Positions 1-8,333 of a DNA stretch of 64,000 nucleotides are shown here, one piece after another (the stretch's first letter is position 1; every line of letters starts with the position of its first letter). The notes under the pieces are model-generated. The model was not told the origin of the DNA. It did not search any database and saw only the letters and a program-made list of their open reading frames with translations. The position numbers and the translations under genes are program-made. The stretch lies in contig CAMATH010000006.1 of the NCBI GenBank assembly GCA_945860955.1, positions 1-64,000 of the forward strand. The letters are read 5' to 3'. This stretch comes from Planctomicrobium piriforme. GTDB lineage: Bacteria; Planctomycetota; Planctomycetia; Planctomycetales; Planctomycetaceae.

Positions 1-1
1 C

Positions 2-139
2 GAAGCCATCCTGCAGGTCCGTGCCGCAGCACTTTGTGATGATCGTCGGCTTGCGGCTCACCTTGAGACTCGACCCGGATGCCCCTTCACACGTCGACCC
101 AAACTATCCAATCTTCCAAACGCAAACTGCAAAAGCTGA
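2..139 (+). CDS. C-terminal fragment of a possible gene cut by the window edge (perhaps a transposase)
   Basis: An open frame enters from the left edge and stops at 137-139, giving about 45 residues that begin EAILQVRAAALCDDRRLAAH and continue with an Arg/Pro-rich tail. The composition and the LQVRAA pattern recall the C-terminal tails of some planctomycete transposases, but that is memory of a family style and not a match I can verify. No start lies inside the window. It may equally be non-coding sequence; low confidence. Confidence 0.25.
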   Translation, partial: EAILQVRAAALCDDRRLAAHLETRPGCPFTRRPKLSNLPNANCKS

Positions 140-171
140 CGTGCACCCCTGGGATTCAGCAGCTCAACAGC

Positions 172-783
172 TCACTTGGTCGTCACGCGCGGTCGACGTT
201 TTCCCGCTGCCTGTCCGGCCCGCAACCCAGCGGCGAACATTTCCCGGTTGGCTTCCGTGGAATCGTTGGTCCGCAGACCATCCAGGGCGGCAGTCCAAAA
301 TTCCTCCGCGATCTGCAACCGCGACGCCAGCACCCCCAGCATGTAAAAGTTCAGGCTGCGGGCCGACTCCGCTTGATGCGTCAATTCGGTTCCCGCGAAC
401 CATTGCAGTCGGCGATCGTTCGCCTGCGCGGGGGCGGTCTGATCGGCGGGACTCATCGCACCGGGCTTTCGCCACAGGCGATTGACCAGTGCCAACCCGG
501 TGGGCTTGAGAAACGGCAATTGCTTGAGCGCCTCATACCCCTCCAGCGCCAACAGCAGGTCCACACCGCCATGCCCCCGCAGCGGGGAATGCAGATCGCG
601 ACCAATCCGCACCTGGCACGACACACTGCCAAATCGGCGACTCAGACCGTGAATCTCGCTCTTTTTCACGTCGAAACCGGCATGCAGCGCGGCGGCGAGC
701 AACAAATCCCCGGCGAGAACCACCCCCTGTCCACCGAGGCCGGCGATCAGCACGGTCAAAGGGAGATCGGTTGGGGCAGGCAT
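172..783 (-). CDS. iorB: Indolepyruvate ferredoxin oxidoreductase, beta subunit
   Basis: This 203-aa protein is the small (gamma-type) subunit of the 2-oxoacid:ferredoxin oxidoreductase family that oxidatively decarboxylates aryl pyruvates, such as indolepyruvate from transamination of aromatic amino acids, to aryl-CoA using ferredoxin. The N-terminal nucleotide-binding-type loop GLGGQGVVLAGD (about residues 14-25) and the following SEIHGLSRRFGSVSCQVRIG segment are typical, and the length fits the family. Its start overlaps the 3' end of iorA by 28 nt, so the two are probably translationally coupled. The enzyme is cytoplasmic and oxygen-sensitive in characterised members. I found no better start; the chosen ATG leads straight into the conserved loop. 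Confidence 0.9.
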   Translation of the reverse strand: MPAPTDLPLTVLIAGLGGQGVVLAGDLLLAAALHAGFDVKKSEIHGLSRRFGSVSCQVRIGRDLHSPLRGHGGVDLLLALEGYEALKQLPFLKPTGLALVNRLWRKPGAMSPADQTAPAQANDRRLQWFAGTELTHQAESARSLNFYMLGVLASRLQIAEEFWTAALDGLRTNDSTEANREMFAAGLRAGQAAGKRRPRVTTK

Positions 784-2573
784 GTGTCAATCTCCACCAG
801 GTCGGGAACAATTTTCCGCGGGGCGAGAGCCCCTTCCGGACACGCCTGCACGCACAGAGTGCAGCCCACGCACAGATCATGATTGATCAACGGAGCGACA
901 AAATCATGAATGTTCTGCTTTTCGATCGCGACGCAGCCGACCTGGAAACACTCGCCGCACCCGGTACATGCCTCCTCCGACAGGTGCGCCTGCTGGACAG
1001 GCTTCTTTTGTTTGAGCAAGAGGCACGGGGCGCGGCTGATGACCACTGACGGTCCCGGATGGTCGAGCGCCTCGCGCAGAACCGACTCGCTTTCCGCCAG
1101 ATCATACGGATTGATGACCCGAATCCACTCGATGCCAATCGCTTCAATCAGCTTTTCGAGGTTCACTCCCGGACCCGCCTCACCCCCGGCAGTGCGACCG
1201 TTACCGGGATTCCCCTGCAAGCCGGTCATCGCGGTGGTGGAGTTGTCCATCACCAGAACGGTCGTCTGCCCCTGGTTGTAAACCAAGTCGAGCAATGGTC
1301 CCAGTCCCGAGTGGAGCAGCGTCGAATCGCCGATGATCGCCAGGAGTTTGCCGCGGACGCGATCTCCCAGCGCTTTCTCCATACCGATCGCCGTGCCGAT
1401 TCCCGCCCCCATGCAGACGACCGTATCAATGGCGTTCCAGGGTTCGAGCGCGCCGAGTGTGTAGCAGCCTATGTCACCCGCCACCCGGACGCCAATCCGC
1501 GTGATCGCGGTAAAGACCCCCAGATACTGACAGCCGGCACAAATTCTGGGAACGCGGCCGGCGATCGACGGATCTCCATTCTGAATCGGTTGTGGCGATT
1601 TCCGCTCCACACTGAGCTGAATCCGCTCGGGGGTCAGTTCCCCAACCCGGGGAATCCAACCTTCGCTCGCCACCCGAATTCCCAGCGCGCGAACCTGTTC
1701 CTCCAGAAACGGATCCAGTTCTTCGATCACCAGCAATTCATCGACGCGCTCGGCGAATTCGCGAATCGTCTCGGCGGGCAGTGGATACGTCTGCGTCAGT
1801 TTCAACACCGACGCCTCCGGGAACGCCTCGCGGACATATTCATACGCGACTCCCGAGGTGATAATCCCACGGGAACGATTCCGCCATTCGATCCGATTGC
1901 GACCCCAGCGGTCGGCGTGTTCCGCCAGCGCGACCAGCCGGTTTTCGATCGCGGTGTGTCGCAAAATCGCCTGCCGGGGCAACAGCACGTATTTGTCGAA
2001 ATCGCGAACAAATCCCGTAGCGGCGACGCGGTCGAGCTGCGGCTCTCCGACCGCCACCAGGGTCTTGGAGTGGCACAGCCGGGTCGTCAGCCGAAGCAGC
2101 ACCGGCGTGTCGAACCGCTCGCTGAGTTCAAACGCCTCGACCACCAGGTCTTTGGCCTCCTGGCTGTCGGAGGGTTCGAGCATGGGGAGTTTCGCGGCGC
2201 GGGCGTAATGCCGGCTGTCCTGCTCGTTTTGTGAACTGCCTGCCGACGGGTCGTCCCCCACCACCACCACCAGTCCTCCGTTGATCCCCGTATAGACCGA
2301 AGAGAACAGGGGATCGGCGGCGACATTGAGCCCCACGTGCTTCATGGCGACCAGAGCCCGTGCACCGGCGAACGCCGCCCCGAGAGCGACTTCGTAGGCG
2401 ACCTTTTCATTGGTCGACCACATCGCCTGGACTGTCTTGTAGCGGGACAACGACTCGAGGATTTCGGTGCAGGGGGTGCCGGGGTAACTGGTCGCGACGC
2501 TGACCCCGCTTTCGTACGCCCCGCGGGCGATCGCCTGGTTCCCCGACATCAGCAGTTTTTTCTGAGCGGTCAT
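756..2573 (-). CDS. iorA: Indolepyruvate ferredoxin oxidoreductase, alpha subunit
   Basis: This 605-aa large subunit holds the thiamine diphosphate site and two 4Fe-4S clusters. Near the N-terminus SYPGTPCTEILE is the pyrimidine-binding domain signature. In the second half AGDIGCYTLGALEPW and GDSTLLHSGLGPLLD are the pyrophosphate/Mg-binding region. The C-terminus has two ferredoxin-type cysteine runs, CTGCGECFQVGC and CVGCTLCVQACP. The second carries the full CxxCxxCxxxC pattern; in the first the last spacing also fits. It acts with IorB in CoA-dependent oxidation of aryl pyruvates. Its ATG overlaps the stop of the upstream FabD-like gene by 4 nt, which places all three in one operon. Confidence 0.95.
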   Translation of the reverse strand: MTAQKKLLMSGNQAIARGAYESGVSVATSYPGTPCTEILESLSRYKTVQAMWSTNEKVAYEVALGAAFAGARALVAMKHVGLNVAADPLFSSVYTGINGGLVVVVGDDPSAGSSQNEQDSRHYARAAKLPMLEPSDSQEAKDLVVEAFELSERFDTPVLLRLTTRLCHSKTLVAVGEPQLDRVAATGFVRDFDKYVLLPRQAILRHTAIENRLVALAEHADRWGRNRIEWRNRSRGIITSGVAYEYVREAFPEASVLKLTQTYPLPAETIREFAERVDELLVIEELDPFLEEQVRALGIRVASEGWIPRVGELTPERIQLSVERKSPQPIQNGDPSIAGRVPRICAGCQYLGVFTAITRIGVRVAGDIGCYTLGALEPWNAIDTVVCMGAGIGTAIGMEKALGDRVRGKLLAIIGDSTLLHSGLGPLLDLVYNQGQTTVLVMDNSTTAMTGLQGNPGNGRTAGGEAGPGVNLEKLIEAIGIEWIRVINPYDLAESESVLREALDHPGPSVVISRAPCLLLKQKKPVQQAHLSEEACTGCGECFQVGCVAIEKQNIHDFVAPLINHDLCVGCTLCVQACPEGALAPRKIVPDLVEIDTCLPQPISL

Positions 2574-3487
2574 GCAACAACCTGCTGATCGAGAAGCTCC
2601 GCGGCCGACTGAATCGGGGCCGCCGGATCGATGAAAGGTAACATACCGGCGAGCACACTGCCGGGGCCGACATCCAAAAATGACGTCTCGGGAGCGCGAA
2701 GCAGTTCTTCAATCGTCGCTTGCCATTCGACTGGTTGAACCAGCGCATCACACAAAAATTCACTCACTTCACCAGCCGTGCGCAAGTGTCGACCGTCGCG
2801 CGTGCTGACAAACGGCACTTTGGGCGGATGGAGCGCGGTTCGCTCGAACTCGGCACGCATCGCCTGGGCGACGGGTATCAGCAAAGGAGTGTGCATCGCG
2901 CGGGTCGTCGGCAGACGCCGGGCCTGTTTCACTCCCCGGTCACGAGCCGTCGCCAGGATCGCCTCGACCGCCGACTCGCTTCCCGCGATCACCTGCTGTT
3001 TGGGGGAGTTCCAGTTGGCGACCCACACGTCGGGCCGGGGACTCACCAAGGAACGCAACTCACTCGCTTCGAGGCCAATGATCACCCCCATCGCCTGCCC
3101 GGTCCCATCGGCGAATTGTTCCAGCAGACGTTCGACTTCGGTCAGCAGTGCCAGACCGGTCGCGACATCGTAGACTCCGCACGCGGCGGCCGCCGCCCAG
3201 CTCCCCAGGCTGTGACCAACGACACTCTCGGGAGTCCATCCGCGACCCTCCAGCACGGCGGCATACGCACAGGAAACGACGTAGATGACCTGAGATTCTT
3301 GCCGGGAGGGAACATGTTTTCTCCCCGAACCCTCCAGACAGACCTCCGCCACATTGTAACCCAGCCAATCTGACGCTTGCTCGACAATCGCGTCGGCGGC
3401 CGGTTCGCGGCCGATGATATCCCCCCCCATGCCAACGTAGCGGCACCCCAATCCGGGAAACAGCCAGATTTTACTGCGATGCGAAAT
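2570..3487 (-). CDS. FabD-like malonyl/acyl-CoA:ACP transacylase with non-canonical start
   Basis: The protein (about 293-305 aa) has the acyltransferase fold signatures: FPGLGCRYVGMGG at the N-terminus (FPGQGSQ motif in FabD), the nucleophile elbow GHSLGSWAAAAACG, a catalytic-type His in AMHTPLL, and EVGP-like FLDVGPGSVL near the C-terminus. It should transfer an acyl group from CoA to a carrier protein. The frame is open from a stop at 3509-3511, but the only codons able to include FPGLG are ATT (3487), ATC (3469), CTG (3463); TTG at 3451 already removes the FPG part. I therefore extended the gene to the ATT. The last codons overlap the iorA start by 4 nt, unusual company for a FabD, so it may serve a specialised CoA/ACP step and not bulk fatty acid synthesis. 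Confidence 0.8.
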   Translation of the reverse strand: MSHRSKIWLFPGLGCRYVGMGGDIIGREPAADAIVEQASDWLGYNVAEVCLEGSGRKHVPSRQESQVIYVVSCAYAAVLEGRGWTPESVVGHSLGSWAAAAACGVYDVATGLALLTEVERLLEQFADGTGQAMGVIIGLEASELRSLVSPRPDVWVANWNSPKQQVIAGSESAVEAILATARDRGVKQARRLPTTRAMHTPLLIPVAQAMRAEFERTALHPPKVPFVSTRDGRHLRTAGEVSEFLCDALVQPVEWQATIEELLRAPETSFLDVGPGSVLAGMLPFIDPAAPIQSAAELLDQQVVA

Positions 3488-3613
3488 GAGGGGACTCCCG
3501 CAATGGCTTCAAACCCAATTCGACTACGGCAGCCGAAGGGTTGATGGCGGTCGAGAACGTCGTGTTTCCGAACGCGCTTGATGGTAACGAACGGCGGTGT
3601 ATCCGTCGACTCG

Positions 3614-3637
3614 CCCCCGGTGTCCAGGCACCGGGGG
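3614..3637 (-). terminator. Possible terminator hairpin downstream of the metallo-hydrolase gene
   Basis: A perfect 9-bp stem CCCCCGGTG/CACCGGGGG with a 6-nt loop lies 45 nt beyond the stop of the minus-strand gene ending at 3682. No T-run follows on the minus strand, so it is at best a weak intrinsic terminator or an mRNA-stabilising hairpin. Confidence 0.35.
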
Positions 3638-3681
3638 GGAGCGAGAACAGAGACTTGGTGTCGTCCGTCGAACCGAGAGGA

Positions 3682-5376
3682 CTACTTGAGTGGCACTCCG
3701 TCAATCGCCTTGCCGTTCGTCGTCAGGATTTGAATCTCATGCACACGATGCTTACCCGTGTACTTCCAGACGATCTTCTTCTCGCGAGTCACTTCGAACG
3801 CCTTGATTTCGCCGTTGGTCCCGTAACTGGCAATGACGGTATTCCCGTTCGGCAGACGCTGGCCACCGCAGGGGTCGACGAACGGCTTGATGTCAGGGAA
3901 GTCTTCGTTGCTTATCTTCCAAACGACCTTCCCCTGGGGATCGAGTTCGACCGTTTTGTTGCCGTGGGTCAGGTTGACGAGTGTGTTGCCGTTCTTGAGT
4001 CGGATGGCGGTGAACGGCCAGTTCTCGGCCTTTCGCCCGCCGAGTTCCTCCATGTCCGTCGGAAATTCATTCACCACTTTCCCAGCCGGTGTGTACTCTT
4101 TGACCTTGAATGCCAGCAGGTGGGGTACCAGGTAGTTGCCGTTCGCGAGTTTGCGGGCCATGCGGGTTTGCATGTGGGCGTTGTCGGTTTCTGGAGCGAG
4201 CGGGCAATCGACAAGAGTCATTCCCTCGGCATCGACTTCCAGCAAACGGGGACGCGGTCCCAATTCGGTGATCAGGGTGCGACCGTTGGCAAGGCGTTCG
4301 ACGGTTCCAATCTCGCGATTGTCGGCGGAACGACGGTAGTGGAAGACCGTCTTGTGATCGCGAGTCAGCTCCTTGACCTCTTCGGACCACGCGATCAACA
4401 CGTTTCCATTGGGAAGAACATAACCATCGCGGGCCGCCGGCGCGCCACTGTCCCAGGATTCCTTCCCATCCTCATCGATGATCCCAGTAAAAGTCGGGCC
4501 GGCGATGAAAAACGAATGCCGAATCTCTTCTTCGGGAAGTGTTCCTCCCTGCTCGGCGAGATTCTTGCGAAACGCCTGCTCCTTCAGGGCGACATAATCG
4601 CGATACCCCTGCGGGTCGATGAAGGGATTCGGGCCGCCGGCGGTGAGTTTCTGATGCTTGGCGGGCAGTCCATAGTAGTCGCCGTGAGCCCCCAGGAAGA
4701 TATCGCACTTCAAACCCCGCAGGGTTCGAAACGTCTTGGCGAAGTCGGCGGCGATCTCGGGGTAGTCGATGTTCTCGACCAGCTTGTACCCGGGATTCAC
4801 GTTGGGGCTGCCGATCACCACAACGTGAAGATCCTTGTCTCCCTCACGCGTGGTCCAGGTCCAGGTGGTGCATCCCTTTGTGTGGCCGGGGGTTCGATGG
4901 GCGACCAGGGTGGCATCTCCCAGTTTGACTTCATCGCCATCTTTCAAAACGCGATCGACGGCACACGGTTTCCATCGGGAGTCGGTGTACAGGTATTGCC
5001 CTTCCCCTCCCTTCGCGATGACTCCCTCGTCCCCTTCCATCACACAAACCTGCGCGCCGGTCAGCTCTTTCAGCAACGCGTGCCCGGCGACATGGTCGGA
5101 ATGCGCGTGGCTCGCAAGGATGTACTTGATGTCAGTCATCTTCAAGCCCAGTTTTTCGACCGCGGCGCGAATCAGCGGCACCGTCTCCTCGAAACCACTG
5201 TTGATCACAATGTGACCTTCCGGCGTTTTGACGAGGTAGGTCGCGAGATCCTGGGAGCCGACGTAATACGTGTTTCCCGCGACACGATGTGGGGGAAACG
5301 GACCCTCTGCGAAAACCTGGCCGGCGAATTGGGCGACTAGCAACGTTAGCGACAGCGGCAGCACGAGGCGGTGCAT
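3682..5376 (-). CDS. Secreted subclass-B3-type metallo-beta-lactamase fold fused to a propeller-like C-terminal region
   Basis: The 564-aa protein starts at the ATG that begins a clear signal peptide (MHRLVLPLSLTLLVAQFAGQ, cleavage after VFA). Further upstream codons read as non-coding. Residues about 25-245 carry every zinc ligand of the B3 subclass: H90-x-H92-x-D94-H95 (SHAHSDHVAG), H165 (GHTKGCTTW) and H231 (GAHGDYYG). About 300 further residues contain repeated motifs of the form RLANGRTLI, KLANGNYLVP, RLKNGNTLVN and RLPNGNTVIA, each followed by an EVD or ELDPQGKVVWK strand; this is the pattern of PQQ-like or arylsulfotransferase-type propeller blades. The enzyme should be a periplasmic zinc hydrolase; its substrate is not indicated, and B3-fold proteins include non-lactamase hydrolases. 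It stands alone, divergent from the serine hydrolase at 5593. Confidence 0.85.
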   Translation of the reverse strand: MHRLVLPLSLTLLVAQFAGQVFAEGPFPPHRVAGNTYYVGSQDLATYLVKTPEGHIVINSGFEETVPLIRAAVEKLGLKMTDIKYILASHAHSDHVAGHALLKELTGAQVCVMEGDEGVIAKGGEGQYLYTDSRWKPCAVDRVLKDGDEVKLGDATLVAHRTPGHTKGCTTWTWTTREGDKDLHVVVIGSPNVNPGYKLVENIDYPEIAADFAKTFRTLRGLKCDIFLGAHGDYYGLPAKHQKLTAGGPNPFIDPQGYRDYVALKEQAFRKNLAEQGGTLPEEEIRHSFFIAGPTFTGIIDEDGKESWDSGAPAARDGYVLPNGNVLIAWSEEVKELTRDHKTVFHYRRSADNREIGTVERLANGRTLITELGPRPRLLEVDAEGMTLVDCPLAPETDNAHMQTRMARKLANGNYLVPHLLAFKVKEYTPAGKVVNEFPTDMEELGGRKAENWPFTAIRLKNGNTLVNLTHGNKTVELDPQGKVVWKISNEDFPDIKPFVDPCGGQRLPNGNTVIASYGTNGEIKAFEVTREKKIVWKYTGKHRVHEIQILTTNGKAIDGVPLK

Positions 5377-5592
5377 GGAGTTGGCTCGCGATGAGTTGGA
5401 ACGATTCGATTGCCCGTAGACTCTAACTGACTCGGTTCGGAGGGGCGAGTTACGACGAAACGACCGGGAGGGATCTGCGATCACGCGAAGAATTCACCAT
5501 GGAATCGCGATCTGCTTGACACAACCTCCGTTCGCTACGCAAACTCGGCTCCGATTGAATCGCGTCCGATTTCACCCGCTGGATTTCCCGCC

Positions 5593-6855
5593 ATGTGTTT
5601 TCGGTTTCCCATTGCGCTGGTTGCCCTCATGCTGCTGAGTCTGGTTCAGCAATCGACATACGCTGCGGACCTGCCGCTTGTTTCACCCGAGCAGGTGGGG
5701 CTTTCGGCCGATCGGCTCGCATTGGTGCGCCCCGCGATGCAAAAGGTCGTCGACGAAGGTCGCGTAACGGGTGCTGTAGTCATGGTTTCTCGGCGGGGCA
5801 AGGTTGCGCTTGTCGAGGCGGTCGGTTGGCGCGACATCGAGAACGAGAAACCGATGGAGCGGGACACGGTCTTTCGCATCTATTCGATGACGAAACCCGT
5901 CACCAGCGTCGCGGTCCTGATGTTGGCGGAACGGGGCCAGATCGATCTCGACGCCCCGGTGGAGCGGTACCTTCCCGAACTCGCCGACCGCAAAGTGCTG
6001 TCCGCTGGCACAGGTGAACTTGAGCCGGCGCGCCGTTCGATTACCACCCGCGACCTGCTGCGGCACACCTCGGGACTGACGTATGGTTTTTACGGAAAGT
6101 CGACGGTCGACCAGCAGTATCTGCGGACACGGGTGCTGAATCCCGAGCGTCCCTTGTCGGAAATGTTGACCAAGTTGCGCGACCTGCCGTTGGTTTCACA
6201 ACCGGGCGAGCGATTCCAGTACAGCGTCTCGGTGGATGTTCTGGGGCGACTGGTGGAAGTGGTCTCGGAGAAGCGATTTGACGAGTTTCTGGCGACAAAT
6301 CTGTTCGAACCTCTTGGAATGAAGGACACTGGATTTCATGTTTCCGAAGGGGCACTGTCGCGATTTGCCAATAACTACGCGGTCAGCGAGCAGGGGAAAC
6401 TCCGGATTCTTGATCGGGCCGACAAGAGTCACTATCGCCATCCCCCGGCTTTGCTGTCGGGAGGGGGCGGACTGGTTTCCACCGCCGACGACTACATGCG
6501 TTTCTGCCAGATGCTTCTGGCTCGGGGAGAATACGAGGGGAGACGGTATTTGCGTCCCGAAACGGTTTTGGTGATGACCTCGAATCAACTGGTGGGGGGC
6601 GCGTATCCCATTTCGGTCAGTGGTGACGTCCGGCATGGCGTCGGGTTTGGACTGGGTGTTTCGGTGATCTGCGAGAAGATTCCGGGAGCTGGTTATGTCC
6701 CGCTGGGGGAATACGGGTGGGGTGGGGCCGCCTCGACCCATTTCTGGATCTCCCCCAAGGACGACCTGGCGGTTGTGGCACTGACGCAGGTGATGCCGTT
6801 TTCCCTGCGACTGGAAGGGGTGGTGAAGCCACTGGTTTATGCGGCGATCGAGTGA
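5593..6855 (+). CDS. Secreted serine hydrolase, beta-lactamase class C/esterase family
   Basis: This 420-aa exported protein has a signal peptide (residues 1-24, cleavage near TYA-AD). The SxxK nucleophile motif is S98-M-T-K101 in FRIYSMTKPVTSV, and the YxN-equivalent is Y210-S-V in ERFQYSVSVDVLG. A C-terminal FGLGVSVI...EYGWGGAASTHFWISP segment provides the KTG-like position seen in EstB-type esterases and D-Ala-D-Ala peptidase relatives. It could act on cell-wall peptides or on esters; sequence alone does not separate these. The gene is monocistronic, divergent from the metallo-hydrolase with a 216-nt shared upstream region, and followed by tRNA-Leu. A second member of the family lies at 62055. 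Confidence 0.85.
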   Translation: MCFRFPIALVALMLLSLVQQSTYAADLPLVSPEQVGLSADRLALVRPAMQKVVDEGRVTGAVVMVSRRGKVALVEAVGWRDIENEKPMERDTVFRIYSMTKPVTSVAVLMLAERGQIDLDAPVERYLPELADRKVLSAGTGELEPARRSITTRDLLRHTSGLTYGFYGKSTVDQQYLRTRVLNPERPLSEMLTKLRDLPLVSQPGERFQYSVSVDVLGRLVEVVSEKRFDEFLATNLFEPLGMKDTGFHVSEGALSRFANNYAVSEQGKLRILDRADKSHYRHPPALLSGGGGLVSTADDYMRFCQMLLARGEYEGRRYLRPETVLVMTSNQLVGGAYPISVSGDVRHGVGFGLGVSVICEKIPGAGYVPLGEYGWGGAASTHFWISPKDDLAVVALTQVMPFSLRLEGVVKPLVYAAIE

Positions 6856-7049
6856 CAACTGAATTGGAACCGGCATCGAACCGCAGGGCCGGCTGCGTTG
6901 TAAACCCATCGGAACAATTTCGTCCGCGATTGGTGGATTTTCCATCGGGCACCTGATATCATTCCGCTCCTCGCGATTCCTATTCGCGTGCGAAACGAAG
7001 GCGCTGCCACCCGGTCCGTCCGGGAATTGCCTTCGTCGAATGCAACCCT

Positions 7050-7132
7050 GCCGGGGTGGCGGAATGGCAGACGCGCCGGATTCAAAATCCGGTATCCTCA
7101 CGGGTGTGTGGGTTCGACTCCCACCCTCGGCA
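7050..7132 (+). tRNA. tRNA-Leu, anticodon CAA
   Basis: An 83-nt class II tRNA: acceptor arms GCCGGGG and CCTCGGC pair over 7 bp with one G-T, and the discriminator is A. The anticodon stem CCGGA/TCCGG encloses the loop TTCAAAA, giving anticodon CAA (Leu, codon TTG). A long variable region precedes the T arm GTGGG-TTCGACT-CCCAC. The 3' CCA is not encoded. Confidence 0.95.
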
Positions 7133-7442
7133 CTTTGGGTTGATTTTGGCTGGTGGGCTGAGCCGGGCCGTTCTGGTTTTTTGTCGCTCCAACGGGACTC
7201 GTTGTTGGCTGGGCTCTCTGCGGTTCGCCTAAATGAACCGCAGGTGCAAGTCGGAAGCGTCTACGGACCGCAAATTCTTTCATACGTCGCGGAACGCGAC
7301 AACGAGTGTTCCTGGGGAACTCCGGGCCTTTGAATCCCTGGGAACGATTTTCGTCGGGCCGAATCGCAACGGCTCGGCAGGACGGTCTCGCACTCCCGGG
7401 GCGCGGTTTCTCGACTCCACATGGCGGACGTCTGCGAGTAGT
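7133..7442. other. Intergenic stretch without recognised feature
   Basis: About 310 nt between tRNA-Leu and the convergent end of the membrane-protein operon. I see no credible gene, no integrase remnant and no repeat of the tRNA 3' end. Confidence 0.6.
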
Positions 7443-8333
7443 TCACAGCAAATCGCTCCGCTTCCCCAGCGGATCGATAAGCCACAACCAGTCATCGAAC
7501 AAGAACTCCAGCCGCGATGCGAACAGCGCGATCCGCCCCATCACCGTGAACGCGAACGACGCCCCGAAGGTGATCATCAGGTACCACACCCCCACCCGGG
7601 CCACCACGCCGTACGCTCCCTTGTGGTCGAGCGAAAAATAGAAGTAGGCGAGCGACGACAGCACTCCCACAATCATCAGCACGTTCCGCACCGACCCCCA
7701 CAGGTCGAGTTGCCCCGCCTGGTTCATCACAACCAACGGCACAATCGTATTCCGGATCTGACTCACAAAGTCGGCATCAAGAAAACTGATCAGCCGAATG
7801 CCGGCGTATGTCCCCACGATGAACGCCAGCGGCCAGCGGGCGATCCAGCCCCCGCGGGGCAACAGCCGGGCGAGCAGCATCGCGCTCATCACCAGCGGAA
7901 CCAGTCCCCACCAGTCGGGTGACTGATTCTCCAGCGAGGGACTCGCCCAGCTCATCTGCGCCGGTGCCAGCCGACCGAGAAGTTTCGGGACAATTCCATC
8001 CCAAAAACCGGCCACCATCAAGTACGCGGCACTCACCCCCACCATCACCGCTTCGGCGAACCGGTAAAACGGGTTGTCTTTGTACAGAAACGAAAAGATC
8101 GACAGCGTCAGAAAGGCGGCGAACCAGATTCCCAGAGTCCGTGGCAGACTCAAGGCCGCCTGGGGATCGTCGGGCCGGGCGCGCACGTAACTGGGTGGAG
8201 CATCCGCAACGGCGGCGGCGGCCGGTTTCAGGTACACCTTTCCCATTCCGTCCCGCGTCAGCATGGCTCGGTACAGCAGAAAGCACCCCGCTAGAACAAA
8301 CAGGATCCCCCAGATTCGTTTTTCACGGTTCAT
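7443..8333 (-). CDS. Multi-pass membrane protein, fifth gene of the uncharacterised operon
   Basis: I do not recognise this 296-aa protein. It starts with a membrane segment (ILFVLAGCFLLYRAML), then a Pro/Asp-containing loop, and then several further hydrophobic helices (TLGIWFAAFLTLSIFSFLY, EAVMVGVSAAYLMVAGF, LVPLVMSAMLLARLLP, NVLMIVGVLSSLAYFYF, GVWYLMITFGASFAFTVMG), for about seven or eight in total. The last, near MGRIALFASRLEFLF, is amphipathic. The ATG overlaps the stop of the preceding gene by 4 nt, so it is the last cistron of the 12257-7443 operon. It probably forms the membrane base of a complex with the other products. No catalytic motif is visible. Confidence 0.8.
   Translation of the reverse strand: MNREKRIWGILFVLAGCFLLYRAMLTRDGMGKVYLKPAAAAVADAPPSYVRARPDDPQAALSLPRTLGIWFAAFLTLSIFSFLYKDNPFYRFAEAVMVGVSAAYLMVAGFWDGIVPKLLGRLAPAQMSWASPSLENQSPDWWGLVPLVMSAMLLARLLPRGGWIARWPLAFIVGTYAGIRLISFLDADFVSQIRNTIVPLVVMNQAGQLDLWGSVRNVLMIVGVLSSLAYFYFSLDHKGAYGVVARVGVWYLMITFGASFAFTVMGRIALFASRLEFLFDDWLWLIDPLGKRSDLL

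Noticed and set aside
3541-5340. 599-aa plus-strand open frame
   Set aside because: Antisense to the metallo-hydrolase, whose zinc ligands are all present on the minus strand.
3682-5376. Calling the metallo-hydrolase an antibiotic-resistance gene
   Set aside because: The fold and ligands are shown but not the substrate, and the fusion argues for caution.
7050-7442. Integration site at tRNA-Leu
   Set aside because: No integrase gene and no repeated tRNA 3' end were seen in the window.
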